From: Euryodendron excelsum
Lineage: Eukaryota > Streptophyta > Magnoliopsida > Ericales > Pentaphylacaceae
DNA length: 64,000 nucleotides
Reading direction: 5' to 3'
Assembly: GCA_033060915.1 (NCBI GenBank)
Contig: CM065387.1
Coordinates: 32,039,501-32,103,500 of the forward strand
A program made the position numbers and the translations under genes. Shown in pieces: positions 35,102 through 47,160 of the stretch; the first letter of the stretch is position 1, and the number at the start of each line of letters is the position of its first letter. The notes under the pieces were generated by a model. That model had not been told where the DNA came from. It ran no database searches and worked only from the letters and a program-made list of their open reading frames with translations.

Positions 35102-36861
35102 TACTCTGTGTTCAGTTTGTTTTTATTAATTTAAAAACTATATATCTACCACTTTAAATTTTATAATTCTACTATTATTGTTTTGTTTTTATTTTTTATT
35201 ATATATTTTATAACTGAGATTTTGCAAGGTACTCGTACCCAAAACTAGCATTTGAGTATTAGAGAAAAAATTTTAGTGGTATTTACTAACTAGATCCAAC
35301 AAGGCTGACTAATTCATAAAAAGCAAAAGGATTTTTTTTATAAAAAAAAATTAATAAATTAATCATTAAGAAACTATACTAGATAAAAATAAATAATAGA
35401 TAAAAGAAAAAACTTTCTCCATCCACATATACTCACTATTAACATCAATACTAGACGTAGCTAAAACATGTGTCACATTATTATCTTCTCTTTTGATATA
35501 AATGTACTAAAATACGTGGCACAATGTTACCTGCTCTTTTGATATGGATGCATCAGTTGAAAGAAAAGAATGATAACTTCAATTTTGCTAGAAAAGAAAA
35601 AGACTTTGATTCATTTACTATGTGTCTCTCAAGAATCCATACCTCAACCTTAATTTCAACCAAAAAAAAAAAAAAAAAAATTCCATTGGATGGCATGGGA
35701 TTCACACTTCCCAATAATTGAGGGCCACTGGCTTCCCGTTGCAGCGCTAGAACTGTGATAATTGTTGGAGCAGAGACTTTTTTTTGGTGACAAAGGACTG
35801 TTTGGGATATTCAGATTCGACTTTTCCATCCAGATTAACAGAATGACTGAAGAGAGAGAGAGAGAGAGAGCCCATAGCACTCAACGCCTCGGAGTCCTCA
35901 ACGTTAGGCACGCCGTTTGACCTACGGCTTCGTCAGTGTCTCGTCTACTCAACCAAAACAAAGGGCGCCAACAAAATTATAGTAATAAAATAAAACAACA
36001 AGAAAATAAGAAAAAGCAGGGTGAAAATAATCTGATGGGCTTGACCTCACCGTAAGGCGGAGTCAAGAAATAGCAGAGCCTAAAGTCAACTGAAAACCAT
36101 GGATCAACTTTTCTTCAATCTCTTTCCACTTTCAAGGATTAAAATAGGACCACTTTTCCATGAACATCAGATAAAACATGGGCTTATCAAACTGTTTTAT
36201 AATTTTTCTCAAAAAATTCACATAAATTTGAAAAAAGTTAAAATTAGATACGATAACTTCATAGGAATTAGTCAAAATTCAAATAATAATAGTAATAATT
36301 TAAAAGTCAAAATATCAATTAAATTTAGAAAAATATTAAATTAGAATTTACAAGGAACTTCTTATGGACTACAACAGTGATTTTATATTTTTGTATATTA
36401 TAAATCATCGATCATTGTATCAAAAATTCGTCAATAGAAATGAGACAAATAATTAATAATACGCTATTAACTAATGTCACTTTTATTTAAATTTTAAAAT
36501 AAAAAATTTATAAACACAGTAATGGAGGTAAAATGTAGATGCACAAACTTTCCACTTGAATTTTTTCAATAAGTCCTTCCCAAAATATTATGCTAACCAA
36601 TAAGCTTTAAAAGAGTTATTGGGGTAACAGCTTCTTATCATGGGCTTTGGATGCACAACATCAAAATACTAATTTTAACTTCTAATTAATGAACTTTGGT
36701 ATTAGTTCTGCACACCAAACAACACACCTTGAATCTTGAATTAGAGGGAGGGAGATTCTAACATGGGATAAACATGCTACTGATGAGTGATGAGTAGGTA
36801 AGGCCACTATCATTCCTTTCAGAATTCCTCCCTCCATTGCAAGCCTCATCAGAGTTCAGAG
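35102..36861. other. Intergenic stretch upstream of the PMT-like gene
   Basis: Contains a GA microsatellite at about 35850-35870, an 18-base A run near 35661-35678, and AT-rich DNA. No gene recognised. The last 150-200 bases should include the 5' leader and promoter of the methyltransferase gene; no clear TATA box was seen close to the ATG. Confidence 0.5.
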
Positions 36862-39800
36862 ATGGCAACACAACCACAAGCTCTGAACCCTCTCCAAAAA
36901 CCCTTGATTAAGGTCTTTTTCATCACCATCCTCTGCTCTCTCTCCTACCTTCTTGGCTTCTACAACAACAATCACTACTCCAATCCAGCAGCTTCCACAC
37001 TGCTCCTTCAAGTTCCAGACCCAAATTGTCTCCAGGTCAAAAACCTCACTCTCACTCCCCACGAAATTACCCCATCAAAATCCCTCCACTTCGAACCCCA
37101 CCACACTCTCTCTCTCCGACCAGATCCCCCAGAAAGCCAGCAATTCTTCCCCTACTGCCCCAAGAACTTCACAAACTACTGCCCATGTCAAGACCCATAT
37201 AGACAAAGCCTTATTAATCCTGCAAGATTCTTTCATAGAGAGCGGCATTGCCCGGATAAAACCGAGGCATTGCGTTGTTTGGTTCCCAGGCCAGTGGGTT
37301 ACAAGAGGCCATTTCCATGGCCCAAGAGCAGGGACTATGCTTGGTTCAGAAATGTTCCTTTCCCAAGGCTGACCGTGTTGAAGAAAAGTCAGAATTGGGT
37401 TCGATTGGAAGGTGACCGGCTTGTTTTCCCCGGTGGAGGTACTTCATTTCCAATGGGGGTTAAGGGTTACATTAATGAAATTAGTCAGATTGTGCCATTG
37501 AAGTCAGGGAATATAAGGACTGTTCTTGATACTGGTTGTGGGGTGAGTGCCACTCAATCTTCATGGTCATCTGTTTTATTTGGAATTAGTTATTGTTGTA
37601 AATTTTGTTTGTATCTGATTACTTTAGATTATTAAATTTTCTGTTGGTTATTATATATGTCAGTGCATCTTCTTGGATTGTCAGATTCAATCATTCAATC
37701 CTTTTTGTTCAGTAGTAATAATATGAATAGTAAGAATTAGAATGGATAATACGGATGGTGAAATCAACTAATTAATACAGTTGTGTTGTTAAAAAAAAAA
37801 AGTAGGTTTGTTTAGTATTTAAGTGACGGAAACGAGTAGAAAGTCCCAAATCGCTTTCTCTTAGTTCCTGAAGTTCCAAAAATGGAAGGAAATTTTCAGT
37901 ATTTGTTTTGTCCCTGGAAACTACTTCCAGGGAAATTTTTGCAGAGAATGTTATTATTATTGAACCACAATGGAATTTTCCCTTTCTTTTTTCCCCCCTG
38001 TTATTTAAAATTTTTCTCAAGCTTCATGGTAAAATGTCCACCTGGGTTAAAGGAATTTTCAAATGAGATATTTTCACATTGTCCATGGTTTATATCATTG
38101 CCAAACTTTCATTTGTCTAATTGGACTCTAACTTCAGTTTCTTGGTTCTTTAAATGATATCTAATTCCAAAACAAAGAGACACGAAATTAGAATGTTAGT
38201 TATTCTGTTTCGAATCTAGTTCCGTTCTTGCTTTCGTGATATAACAAGATTAGAGATTTCAAGTAAATATTGCAGCAGTAGTAACCAGGATTTCAAGTAA
38301 ATATTGATTTTACCTTTAACTGCTTCTTGTGCATACCTCACTAACTCTACCTTTTATATCCACCCAAGGATCAAAATTTTGTTTCAAGAGGTCATTTCGG
38401 TTGGTTCGGAAACAGAAACATTTCAGAAACATTTTGGATTGTTTCGGGATGTTTCAGAAACATTTCAAAAATGAAAAGAACTAAAATAGTAAAATACAAT
38501 TTTTTATATTTTTCTCAACGAAAATTGTACAACATTTAGAAAAAATTTAAAATTCTATTTAACACAATTTATTATTTCGGCATATAGCGCTGTGTTTTGG
38601 TGCAAAATTTTCTATGTTCCGGTGTGTTTTAATAGAAATAATGATGTTTTGTTATTTCACTAGTGTTTCGTTTTTGTCTATTGGGAAACGGAAATATTTT
38701 GGCTATTTCTAGAGAAACAAATGGAAATTTTGTTCCTTGTATCCACCCAATTTTGAGCTTGTACTTACTCAATTATGTTTATAGCAAAATGATAATAAAA
38801 TTTCACTAGGACCTTTGATATTCAACTAGATCTAGCAAAAAACCTGATCTTTTCTCATCCTGCTCTTTCTTCTTTCCTTAATAGCCAGAGAAAAGGCATG
38901 TCAGCCAGTTGTGTTGTCATGAGTTAGTAAATTATGCCATGAGATCTTTTTATCATATGCTTCATGAAAATTTTGAGGTGCTTTCCACGTTCTTCTCAGG
39001 TTGCAAGCTTTGGAGCTTCTCTAATGGACTATAACATTTTGACAATGTCTATTGCGCCAATAGACATACATGATGCTCAAGTACAGTTTGCCCTGGAAAG
39101 AGGACTGCCAGCCATGCTTGATATACTTAGCACCCACAGGTTACCATACCCATCAAGATCTTTTGATATGGCTCATTGTTCAAGATGCCTTGTGCCATGG
39201 ACTGGTTATGGTACTTATACTTGATTTGTAGATTTCTTTATGGTGTACATTTGGTTACTTCCACAGAATGAATTAATTTCATTTGCTTTTTCACAGTCAG
39301 ATATTAGTCCTTACAAATGCTTCTTTTTTTTTTTTCTTGTTCTTTACAAGAGTTCTTCTGCCAACTTCCTTAAGGATTATTTAATAACAGTTCAGCTTTG
39401 ACATGCTTCTTATTTCTTGAAATCCCAAAGGTGACCCATATATAAATTTTGGTTCACTTAAGCTCTTTTCACCGACCGAAAAAAGAGAAGAAAAAAAATA
39501 TATTTGTTTGCTTTAGAAGCTATGAGAAACAAATTATACTCGAATGCCACACAAAAAAGATGAATGATTTCATACTCATGGTTTCCAAATGTCTCCTTTG
39601 TTAATAAATGTATTAAGGTGGTACAATCTAATTGTTTTCTTAACTGAAATGCTAGATGGACTATTCTTGTTGGAAATTGACCGTGTTTTGCGCCCCGGTG
39701 GTTATTGGGTACTATCTGGGCCACCTATAAATTGGAGGGTTACCTACAAAGGTTGGGAGAGAACACCTCAGGACCTTGAAAATGAGCAGAAGAGTTTGGA

Positions 39801-42146
39801 AGATCTTGCTAAGCGACTGTGCTGGAAAAAGATTAGAGAGAGGGGACGAATTGCAGTATGGCAAAAGCCCACTAATCATATTCATTGCGCTCAAAAGTTG
39901 AAGACTTGGAAAGCTCCAAAATTCTGTGCTGAAGCTGATCCCGATGCTGGTTGGTGAGTTTACTCATCACATTTTCTCATTAAGCCTATGTAGCCAAGAT
40001 ACGAACACGAGCATCAAGGGAGGACCCAAAATGAAATTATGGGATTGGTGCCCAACAACATCTACACAGCATGTGCACTGGTGGATCCAACAATAGAATT
40101 TGCTAAAATAGGAGCACCCTTGATACATAGCTTTGACATATCTGTTTCTGATAGTTAATGTCCCCTCTGAGCACAATCCTCTTGAAGATTAGCTTTCGAA
40201 GATTTCTCTCCCGTTCCTAATTTTATGTTTCTTTGGTCTAAAGCTAGAAGACAATACAAATTTTTTTTAATTTCAGTTTAGAGTTCAGGATCTTCAAGCT
40301 AATGTCACGTCTTTTCTCATCTTAAGGATCCAAGTAGGTTATTAGTTAAATTGTATCGCTCTATAATACAGAGTTTCATGTGTTCCTGCAAACAATGAAC
40401 TATGCAAAGAAACATCAGTCTTTCAAAATAATTATTGTTCTCTTTAGGTACAAGAAGATGGATGCCTGCATTACTCCTCTCCCAATGGTTGCAGATATAC
40501 GTGATATATCTGGAGGTGCCCTTGAGAAATGGCCCAAAAGATTGAACACTGCTCCACCTAGGATTAGAAGTGCAGTAATTGTAGGGACTACCATCAAGGC
40601 CTTTAATGAGGATAATCAGTTGTGGAAAAGAAGAGTTATGTACTATGGGAGTGTCCTCAAATCTCTCTTTGCTGGACAATACAGAAATATAATGGACATG
40701 AATGCTGGCATAGGAGGTTTTGCTGCGGCACTTGTGAACTATCCAGTTTGGGTGATGAATGTGGTTCCTTTTGAAACAAAAAACAATACGCTTGGCATTA
40801 TCTATGAGCGGGGCCTAATTGGAACCTACATGAACTGGTAAGACTCAGAGAAAATTTTCTTTTGTTTTTCTATGAGGTATGGAGAAATGCAGTTGTCTTG
40901 GATTATTTTATTTTATGCAATTCTTGTATGTGCAATCATACTGCCGAATTACGTAGTCCTCTTGTTTTAGGTTGCGTGGCAGGGAGTGGGGACTATGTTA
41001 CACCTAAACAGTTTTTGTGTACTGTTAAATTGTTAGTGTTTTCTTTATCTAATTTGTTACTGCCATAAAGCTTTGTAATTTTATTAAATTTTAAATTATT
41101 GCCAATATTAAGAACCGATTTATAGTTATTAGCGTCGAGATCTCCATGAACTGGAGGCATCTGACTGTAGATACAAGAAGAGGACTAGAAATATCTTTCG
41201 ACTATCTGAAATTGGATCTGTTCTCTCTTTTTCTGGTTGCTTGTATTGCTATTCTAGCTTAGAAGTGTGCAAGTCATGCTCTGCATAAGTCAAGTGATCA
41301 TTTTTCTTGTAACACGTAGATGATGACTGTACACAATTGGCCTTCATATTCTTTTTCAGCACTCTCATCCAATTATGTAATTGATAGATTTTGTGGATAT
41401 CGTTCTATTTAGTTCTGTATTATTTCTTGTTTCTGTACGATATATATGCACCTTCTTACATTTTGTCCATATGCAAATCAACTGATTTATAGAGATTTCT
41501 TGCTGGCAGGTGTGAGCCCTTCTCGACATACCCTCGAACGTATGATTTAATACACGCTGATGGTTTGTTTAGCATGTATATGGACAAGTAAGTATCTAAA
41601 TCAAGTGCACAATTAATGTTCTTCTAGAGTTGTTAAAATATCGCATGGAGAGTTGTTGGTTTCATCTTGCTTCAGTTAGCATTTGAAGTCATTAGCCGGT
41701 GTGATAAGTAGATGAAAGCGTCAGCCACCAGAGCAAATTTATTGAGGCCCTGAATATATATATATATATATATTATTATTGCAAGTCTTAACTAAAGTGT
41801 CCTATGGCCAAATATTTCTGAAATTCAATTCTGTGTAATAAAATCTATTCCATTAGGGTCAATATTGGTTGAATTTTTTTTCATATCAGCACTATGGCAC
41901 AAAGCGATAATTACAACTCGACAATTAGCTTGTGTGTATGCATGCAGGTGTGACATTCTTGACATTCTCTTTGAGATGTATCGGATTCTCCGCCCCCATG
42001 GGGCCGTTGTAATAAGAGATCACGTTGATACTATTGTGAAAGTAAAAGGTATTACAGATCGGATGAGATGGAACGGCAGGATTTCCCACAGCCAACGCGG
42101 ACCTTTCCATCCCGAGAAGATACTTTTTATTGACAATTCCGAATAG
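36862..42146 (+). CDS. Probable pectin-type methyltransferase, PMT/DUF248 family, six exons
   Basis: Exons 36862-37542, 39000-39210, 39656-39953, 40448-40837, 41510-41587, 41948-42146; all introns are GT-AG and the phases agree. The CDS is 1857 bases, giving 618 residues, the usual family size (about 600-620). A short N-terminal cytoplasmic part is followed by one membrane segment ([17 protein letters not shown]), typical of a type II Golgi protein. The first SAM-binding motif is [13 protein letters not shown] (spanning exons 1-2). Other family marks are [62 protein letters not shown] and [12 protein letters not shown]. By family knowledge these proteins methylate cell-wall polysaccharide such as homogalacturonan in the Golgi; which PMT number it matches cannot be settled here. 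Start chosen because MATQPQ directly precedes the membrane anchor. No stop or frameshift. A polyadenylation-type AATAAA is at 42388-42393. Confidence 0.95.
38365..38739. mobile_element. hAT-type MITE, copy 2, in intron 1 of the PMT gene
   Basis: A 375-bp relative of the element at 6405-6767, in the same orientation. It is flanked by the perfect 8-bp repeat TATCCACC (38357-38364 and 38740-38747). The ends read CAAGGATCAAAATTTTG and, in reverse complement, CAAGGAACAAAATTTCC. The differing flanks at the two loci show independent insertions of one family. Confidence 0.88.
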
Positions 42147-42163
42147 CCACATACATTGAACAG

Positions 42164-42166
<3 letters not shown>

Positions 42167-42212
<46 letters not shown>
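42167..42212 (+). repeat. (GA)23 microsatellite in the PMT 3' untranslated region
   Basis: 46 bases of uninterrupted GA starting 20 bases after the TAG stop codon. Frames of Ser-Leu repeats on the minus strand come from this tract. Confidence 0.95.
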
Positions 42213-42214
<2 letters not shown>

Positions 42215-42399
42215 TATCTATTAAAACATTGGCTATATAGTGACGCTGAGAAGGTAAATGAGCAGTAGTTGCTGCCCAGACTGTCATAAATCAAAGGGGA
42301 ACGAAGGAAGCCCAACCTTCTCTTTCAATTCTGAGTAGGGATGGTGCTTAACTGTGAAGGTGCGGAAGGTAAGCCCACTCACCAGGGAATAAAAATGGG

Positions 42400-45167
42400 C
42401 ATGGCTCATGTCAATGCTCCGAGCTTTTAACCACAAGATTTGGAGTTGGTAATCATTGAGTTTATTTTAGGTACAGTTGAATTTCTTTCACCTAAGTGGG
42501 CCCCACATCTAGAGGGAAATCTTCTAAAATAAAAATAAAAAAGAGCTGTGGATATATAGCCTTGCTCCCTTGGATCATTTTATTTTATTTTTCATTGTAT
42601 TTTTTTCATCCGGCAACAATGCACCATATGAAAAAAATATTTCTGACATTAATTTTTAACAAATATTGTAACAGCTTGGGAAAGTAGATTTCCTTTTTGT
42701 TATTATCAATTAACCTAATTAATTGAACTATAAGAACTTGTAAATGACCTAAATTAGTTAATATTTTATATAACTTAAAGTATAGAGTAAGGAGACTGTG
42801 TCAATCTTTTGACATGAAAACTCTAAAACAGGTAAAAATCACGAGGACACGTATAGTCCTAGGCAACTCAGCGATGAACAGTTATAAGAATTAATTTACA
42901 ATCTAACTTGATGATTCTTAACTAAGGAAGAAGCTATAATCTTGTTTCAATCTACGATTCACCATTCTCCCGTGATTTCGGCACCAACTTTTGAAATTTA
43001 CCAAAACCTTGATTATGATGTATCAGGATGATTGAAGTAAGAACAATCTAATGGCTTGGAAACATAATAAAATTTTCTAAACAGCTAAATTGAATTCTTT
43101 AATTAATGTTCATAAATTATGAAGCTCTTAGAGCTTTTATATAACGTCAGAAGTGTTTCTAGACCCTTAGATGAATTATAGCTCCTTCTACAAAGGTTTC
43201 CCTTATAGATATGATTAAATTTTAGAGACTTTATCCATGCTATTCGAATGCCCTGGTCGTGTGTTCGAACAACCCCATTCAGATGTTTGTAAAGGCCATT
43301 CGAACGAACATGACCCGTTCGGACGGTTTGAAACCCATTCCAACTGTATGGCTACTTTTGCCCGGTTTGATTTTTGCCTTTTAGTACGTTGATTTACTCC
43401 TACATATCGACCAATCTATCTAACTGCTGGCATTATATACAAAGTGTTCTTATTCAGGTATTGCCAATCTAAAACGTAACAAATATTATGTTAAATTATC
43501 TTATTGGCATACATAAACTATTATTTACATATAAATTAAACAAAATTATAAGTTAATCTTAGCATTTACAACTTTTATTTTAAAAAAATAATATACTTAA
43601 CTATAAAAAAATAGATTTTTTTTTTTTTTTTGACGGCACTAAATCATCACGTCGGTAGGTATGGAGAAGGCAAAATAATCTTCCCCCAGGGAAATCTGTC
43701 TTCGTCGCAAAGTATAAAAAAGATGATTTTTGTCTTTATCTATTATAGAAGCAAATGAACATATTCTTTTGTGTGTTAATTGTTTCCATCAGTTTTTTGG
43801 CACCTGCTGCCAAAACGTGGCAACAAAAATAAACATTCAAACAATATTATTTTATAGTTTTAAAAACTCTCAAAATAAAAACAAAAAAACACAAAACAAA
43901 AACTATATCAGATGACTCCAAGTCTTCTTACATCTATTTGATTTAGCGGACAATAAAAATACTTGTTTATTAAAAAAAATAAGTTTTTATTTTTATTTTA
44001 TGTAATTACCTATACAAAAATGAATAAAGTCTCAAGTAATTTTACGTTATTTTTTTGTACAACAAATTCAAGATTATAAAATTCAAGAAAAGACGAGACC
44101 TTGACTTTTGTTAAGGAATGGCGCAAGAAAACATAGGATTTTAATACAATTATTAGATTAGAAAAGGGAACAAGGGAAATTTGAAGCGTGGGCCTACAGA
44201 GAGGGCAATTTTCTTTTGAAATGACAAAACTAACCTTTTGTCTAAGATTCTCTTATGAGTCACAGCAAAAAAATTTTGTCATTTCCCCAAGGCACTGCAA
44301 GTCTGCAAATGAAAAGGTCTATTTGGGACATAAGTCAACAGTTGTGGTTTGTTATCTAACTTGGCTGTATCGGTGTTCTTGGAGAGTACTTAAAATTATC
44401 AGAGTGACTTCATGTGCCAAACTGCATCTCTCTTGATCGCACCAAAATTACTTCACCTTAATAATTGCTTCCTTTGTCAATCAAAACCATTATCCGAAAT
44501 CTCTGTTCTAAGTTTCTAATATGTATCTATTTGGTGGTAGAGATTTCTAAGGAAAGTTCATGTACTCTCTCTCTCTCCTCAAAGTTCAAACCTACGGTCG
44601 GCTATCTTTTGAGATTCCTTAAAACTGTGGCAGACAATACACTAATGCATCAGCTATAATCTAATGCAATTAAGTCCACGGCAGGTAGGCTTTACTATAA
44701 TTTACGATTCCTTATCATGGACAAAAAAAAATGTCAGTAGAAGGTAACATCCATGTTTTAGTACTCGTGTATTTGATTAGTCTTCTATTATAAATTTTAA
44801 ATTTGAGTAGTAGGTTTTGATACTTTGTCATATACCATTAAAAATTTGTCCCATTATCAGAAGCTAAAATTGAGAATTAAATTATAGCTTGCTTTTGATA
44901 CATTGTAAGTCTAAAAAAAAAAATTATTCACAGATAGCAAGAAATTATCGATGGACTATTAATTGAATGTATTAAAATCCAATCAAACATTTCTTCATGC
45001 ATTAAAATTATAATTTTGGTATAAAATTGGATGATGATAAATCATTTCAAATAATTCAATTGGTTGAGAACTATTATGGGGTCCCAATTCAATTTTGGTT
45101 CCAGAAAAGGTAAAAGTTGCCAAACTGTAATGTTAAAATTTAACCATTAAATTAAGAAATCACGTTT
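42400..45167. other. Gene-free stretch downstream of the PMT gene
   Basis: AT-rich sequence with T runs near 43617-43632. Frames at 43730-43915, 44188-44436 and 44465-44659 show no domain. Nothing further recognised. Confidence 0.5.
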
Positions 45168-45762
45168 ATTTATTTTTTTTTAAAGGACGAAGGAGGCCGA
45201 AGCCATAACTAACTAGCAACACAACGGGACAAACCCCAATCTGCGGAATCCCATGCTAACAAAGGCAACACAGTTTGGGGGTGGGCAAACCAGCGTCTGA
45301 AATTCCATTGGAGCATTCAACGCATCCTTTGCGAGTCTATCCGCACAGCTATTGGCATCCCGCTGATTAACCCGCAGTTCGCAGTGCCATTGTTGGGAGA
45401 TCACTGTACGAATTATAACAACCAGATTATGATCATGGTGACTGGTGTTCGGGATTTAAAATTTCATCCAAGTCCTCCTAAGAGTCAGTCTCCAACATGA
45501 CACAACGGAACCCCTGCTGCCAGGCCAACCGAAGCCCTTTCCAAATAGCCCAGAGCTCTGCCGTCAGAGAATTCGCCAAACCAATGCACTCCGTATAACC
45601 TGTCATCCACATACCATTGACATCTCTTTCCAATTACACCCCCAGCTACTGCTGCTCGCCCTGGATTCCCAATAACAGCTCCATCGTGTATTAATTTTCA
45701 TCTCAGTAACAGCAGGAGGATTCCAAACAACTGAAGTAACTCGATGCCTAGAAGAACTCCCG

Positions 45763-46460
45763 CGGGGGCGGAGCTACATAAAGTGTTGGGGTGGCATGGC
45801 GCCCGGTTTTTGTATAACCCTCCTATATATATAGTTAAATAAGTAAAATTTTGTAAAATTTTATTCTATTGATACTCCTCCATAATTTATAACCTAAATT
45901 TCTAATCCAACAAAATATAAAATTTGCATGGATTCTATCCATTTTATTCATATGTATCCTAACCCAATAAATTTGTATTATATGAGCTTTTAAATTAATA
46001 TACATAAAAAGATAATTTGAAAAAATATCGATTTTTATTTTAATAGATGATTGATGTACTAAGAAATAATTAATCTATATTTTTTTGTCATTTGAACAAC
46101 TTGTATATGCCTGTAGTTAAATAAACATTAAATCTTATAAGTTTAAGACTTTTATATAAGCTGGTTGTATAGGACTCAACCACTTTTAAGGTTTTTTTTT
46201 TTATTTTTATTTTTTACACATTTGGAGTACTTATAAAAAAAAAATTGTATTTTTAGTCATATTGCGTTGTGACATAATAAAAGCTAATTTTATTTTTCAT
46301 GTAGAAATTTAGTATTGCATCCTACTATATGTATCGTACTTGAACTTAAAAATATGTGTAAAAAATTTAAAATAGAGTATTTGTATAACAATTGTATCAG
46401 TAAGCAAAAATTTTTAATTCAAGTTAACATCTCCTAAAATAAAATCTTGATTTTGCCCTG
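45763..46460. mobile_element. hAT-like non-autonomous element, 698 bp
   Basis: Starts CGGGGGCGGAGCTAC and ends TTTTGCCCTG (reverse complement CAGGGCAAAA). Flanks are AACTCCCG (45755-45762) and AACTCTCG (46461-46468), a 7/8 match to an 8-bp duplication. The CAGGGGCGGAG-type end is familiar from plant hAT-like elements. It interrupts the LINE RNase H region. Confidence 0.65.
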
Positions 46461-46478
46461 AACTCTCGGCTGCCATTG

Positions 46479-47149
46479 TGTCACGGTTCGTCACTTTCAA
46501 GTGGATTAGGCCGTGTGGCACTTGTTGTGGGCGGCACTAGACAAGTCAACCAAATGGGCACCTCGCAAATGAAAGCCAACACACACACCCGAAGGTGCAC
46601 AAGTAAGCAATTTGGAAGCAACAAGCTAAGAATGTTTAAAGCAACAACGAAGGCAATAGGCACACAATTTGCAAGCAATAAGATCACTTTTATTGCATAT
46701 ACAAAACAATTCCAAACTATAATTAGGTGGGGAGTTTAGTTTGCCAACAACCAACAACTAGGGACTTTGGACTCACCTTACTATCCTCCCCTATATATGC
46801 TTTTTGAGCCATTTCTAAACTGATACAAGTAAACATTACACCCCCTTGAGGAGTCATAATGGGTCTACAAAAATATTTACAAGGAATTTGACAAAACCCT
46901 TTTACATACATCTATATATGACCCTAAACTAATTTTCTAGCCCTTCGAAAAAATTACAACACCTCTCCTCGATAGGGCTAGGACACAACTAACTTGGATT
47001 CCGCACACCTTGACATGAAAAAATCTACGCATGCATCCGACTCCAAACTTACATTTCTACACTCTATACAATATGTACAGATATAACAGAGTTGACACGA
47101 GGCTGGAAAATGAGGGCATGGGCCCGGCCTTGAAGGGCAGCTCGTGACA
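46479..47149 (-). repeat. 3' LTR of the chromovirus
   Basis: TGTCACGG...GTGACA ends, 671 bp, paired with 51756-52426 of equal length. Differences between the two are nearly all transitions and no indels were seen. Confidence 0.95.
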
Positions 47150-47160
47150 CTCTCCCCTAC

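Noticed and set aside
41925..42315. Ser-Leu repeat frames antisense to the last PMT exon
   Set aside because: They translate the GA microsatellite and the antisense of a real exon.
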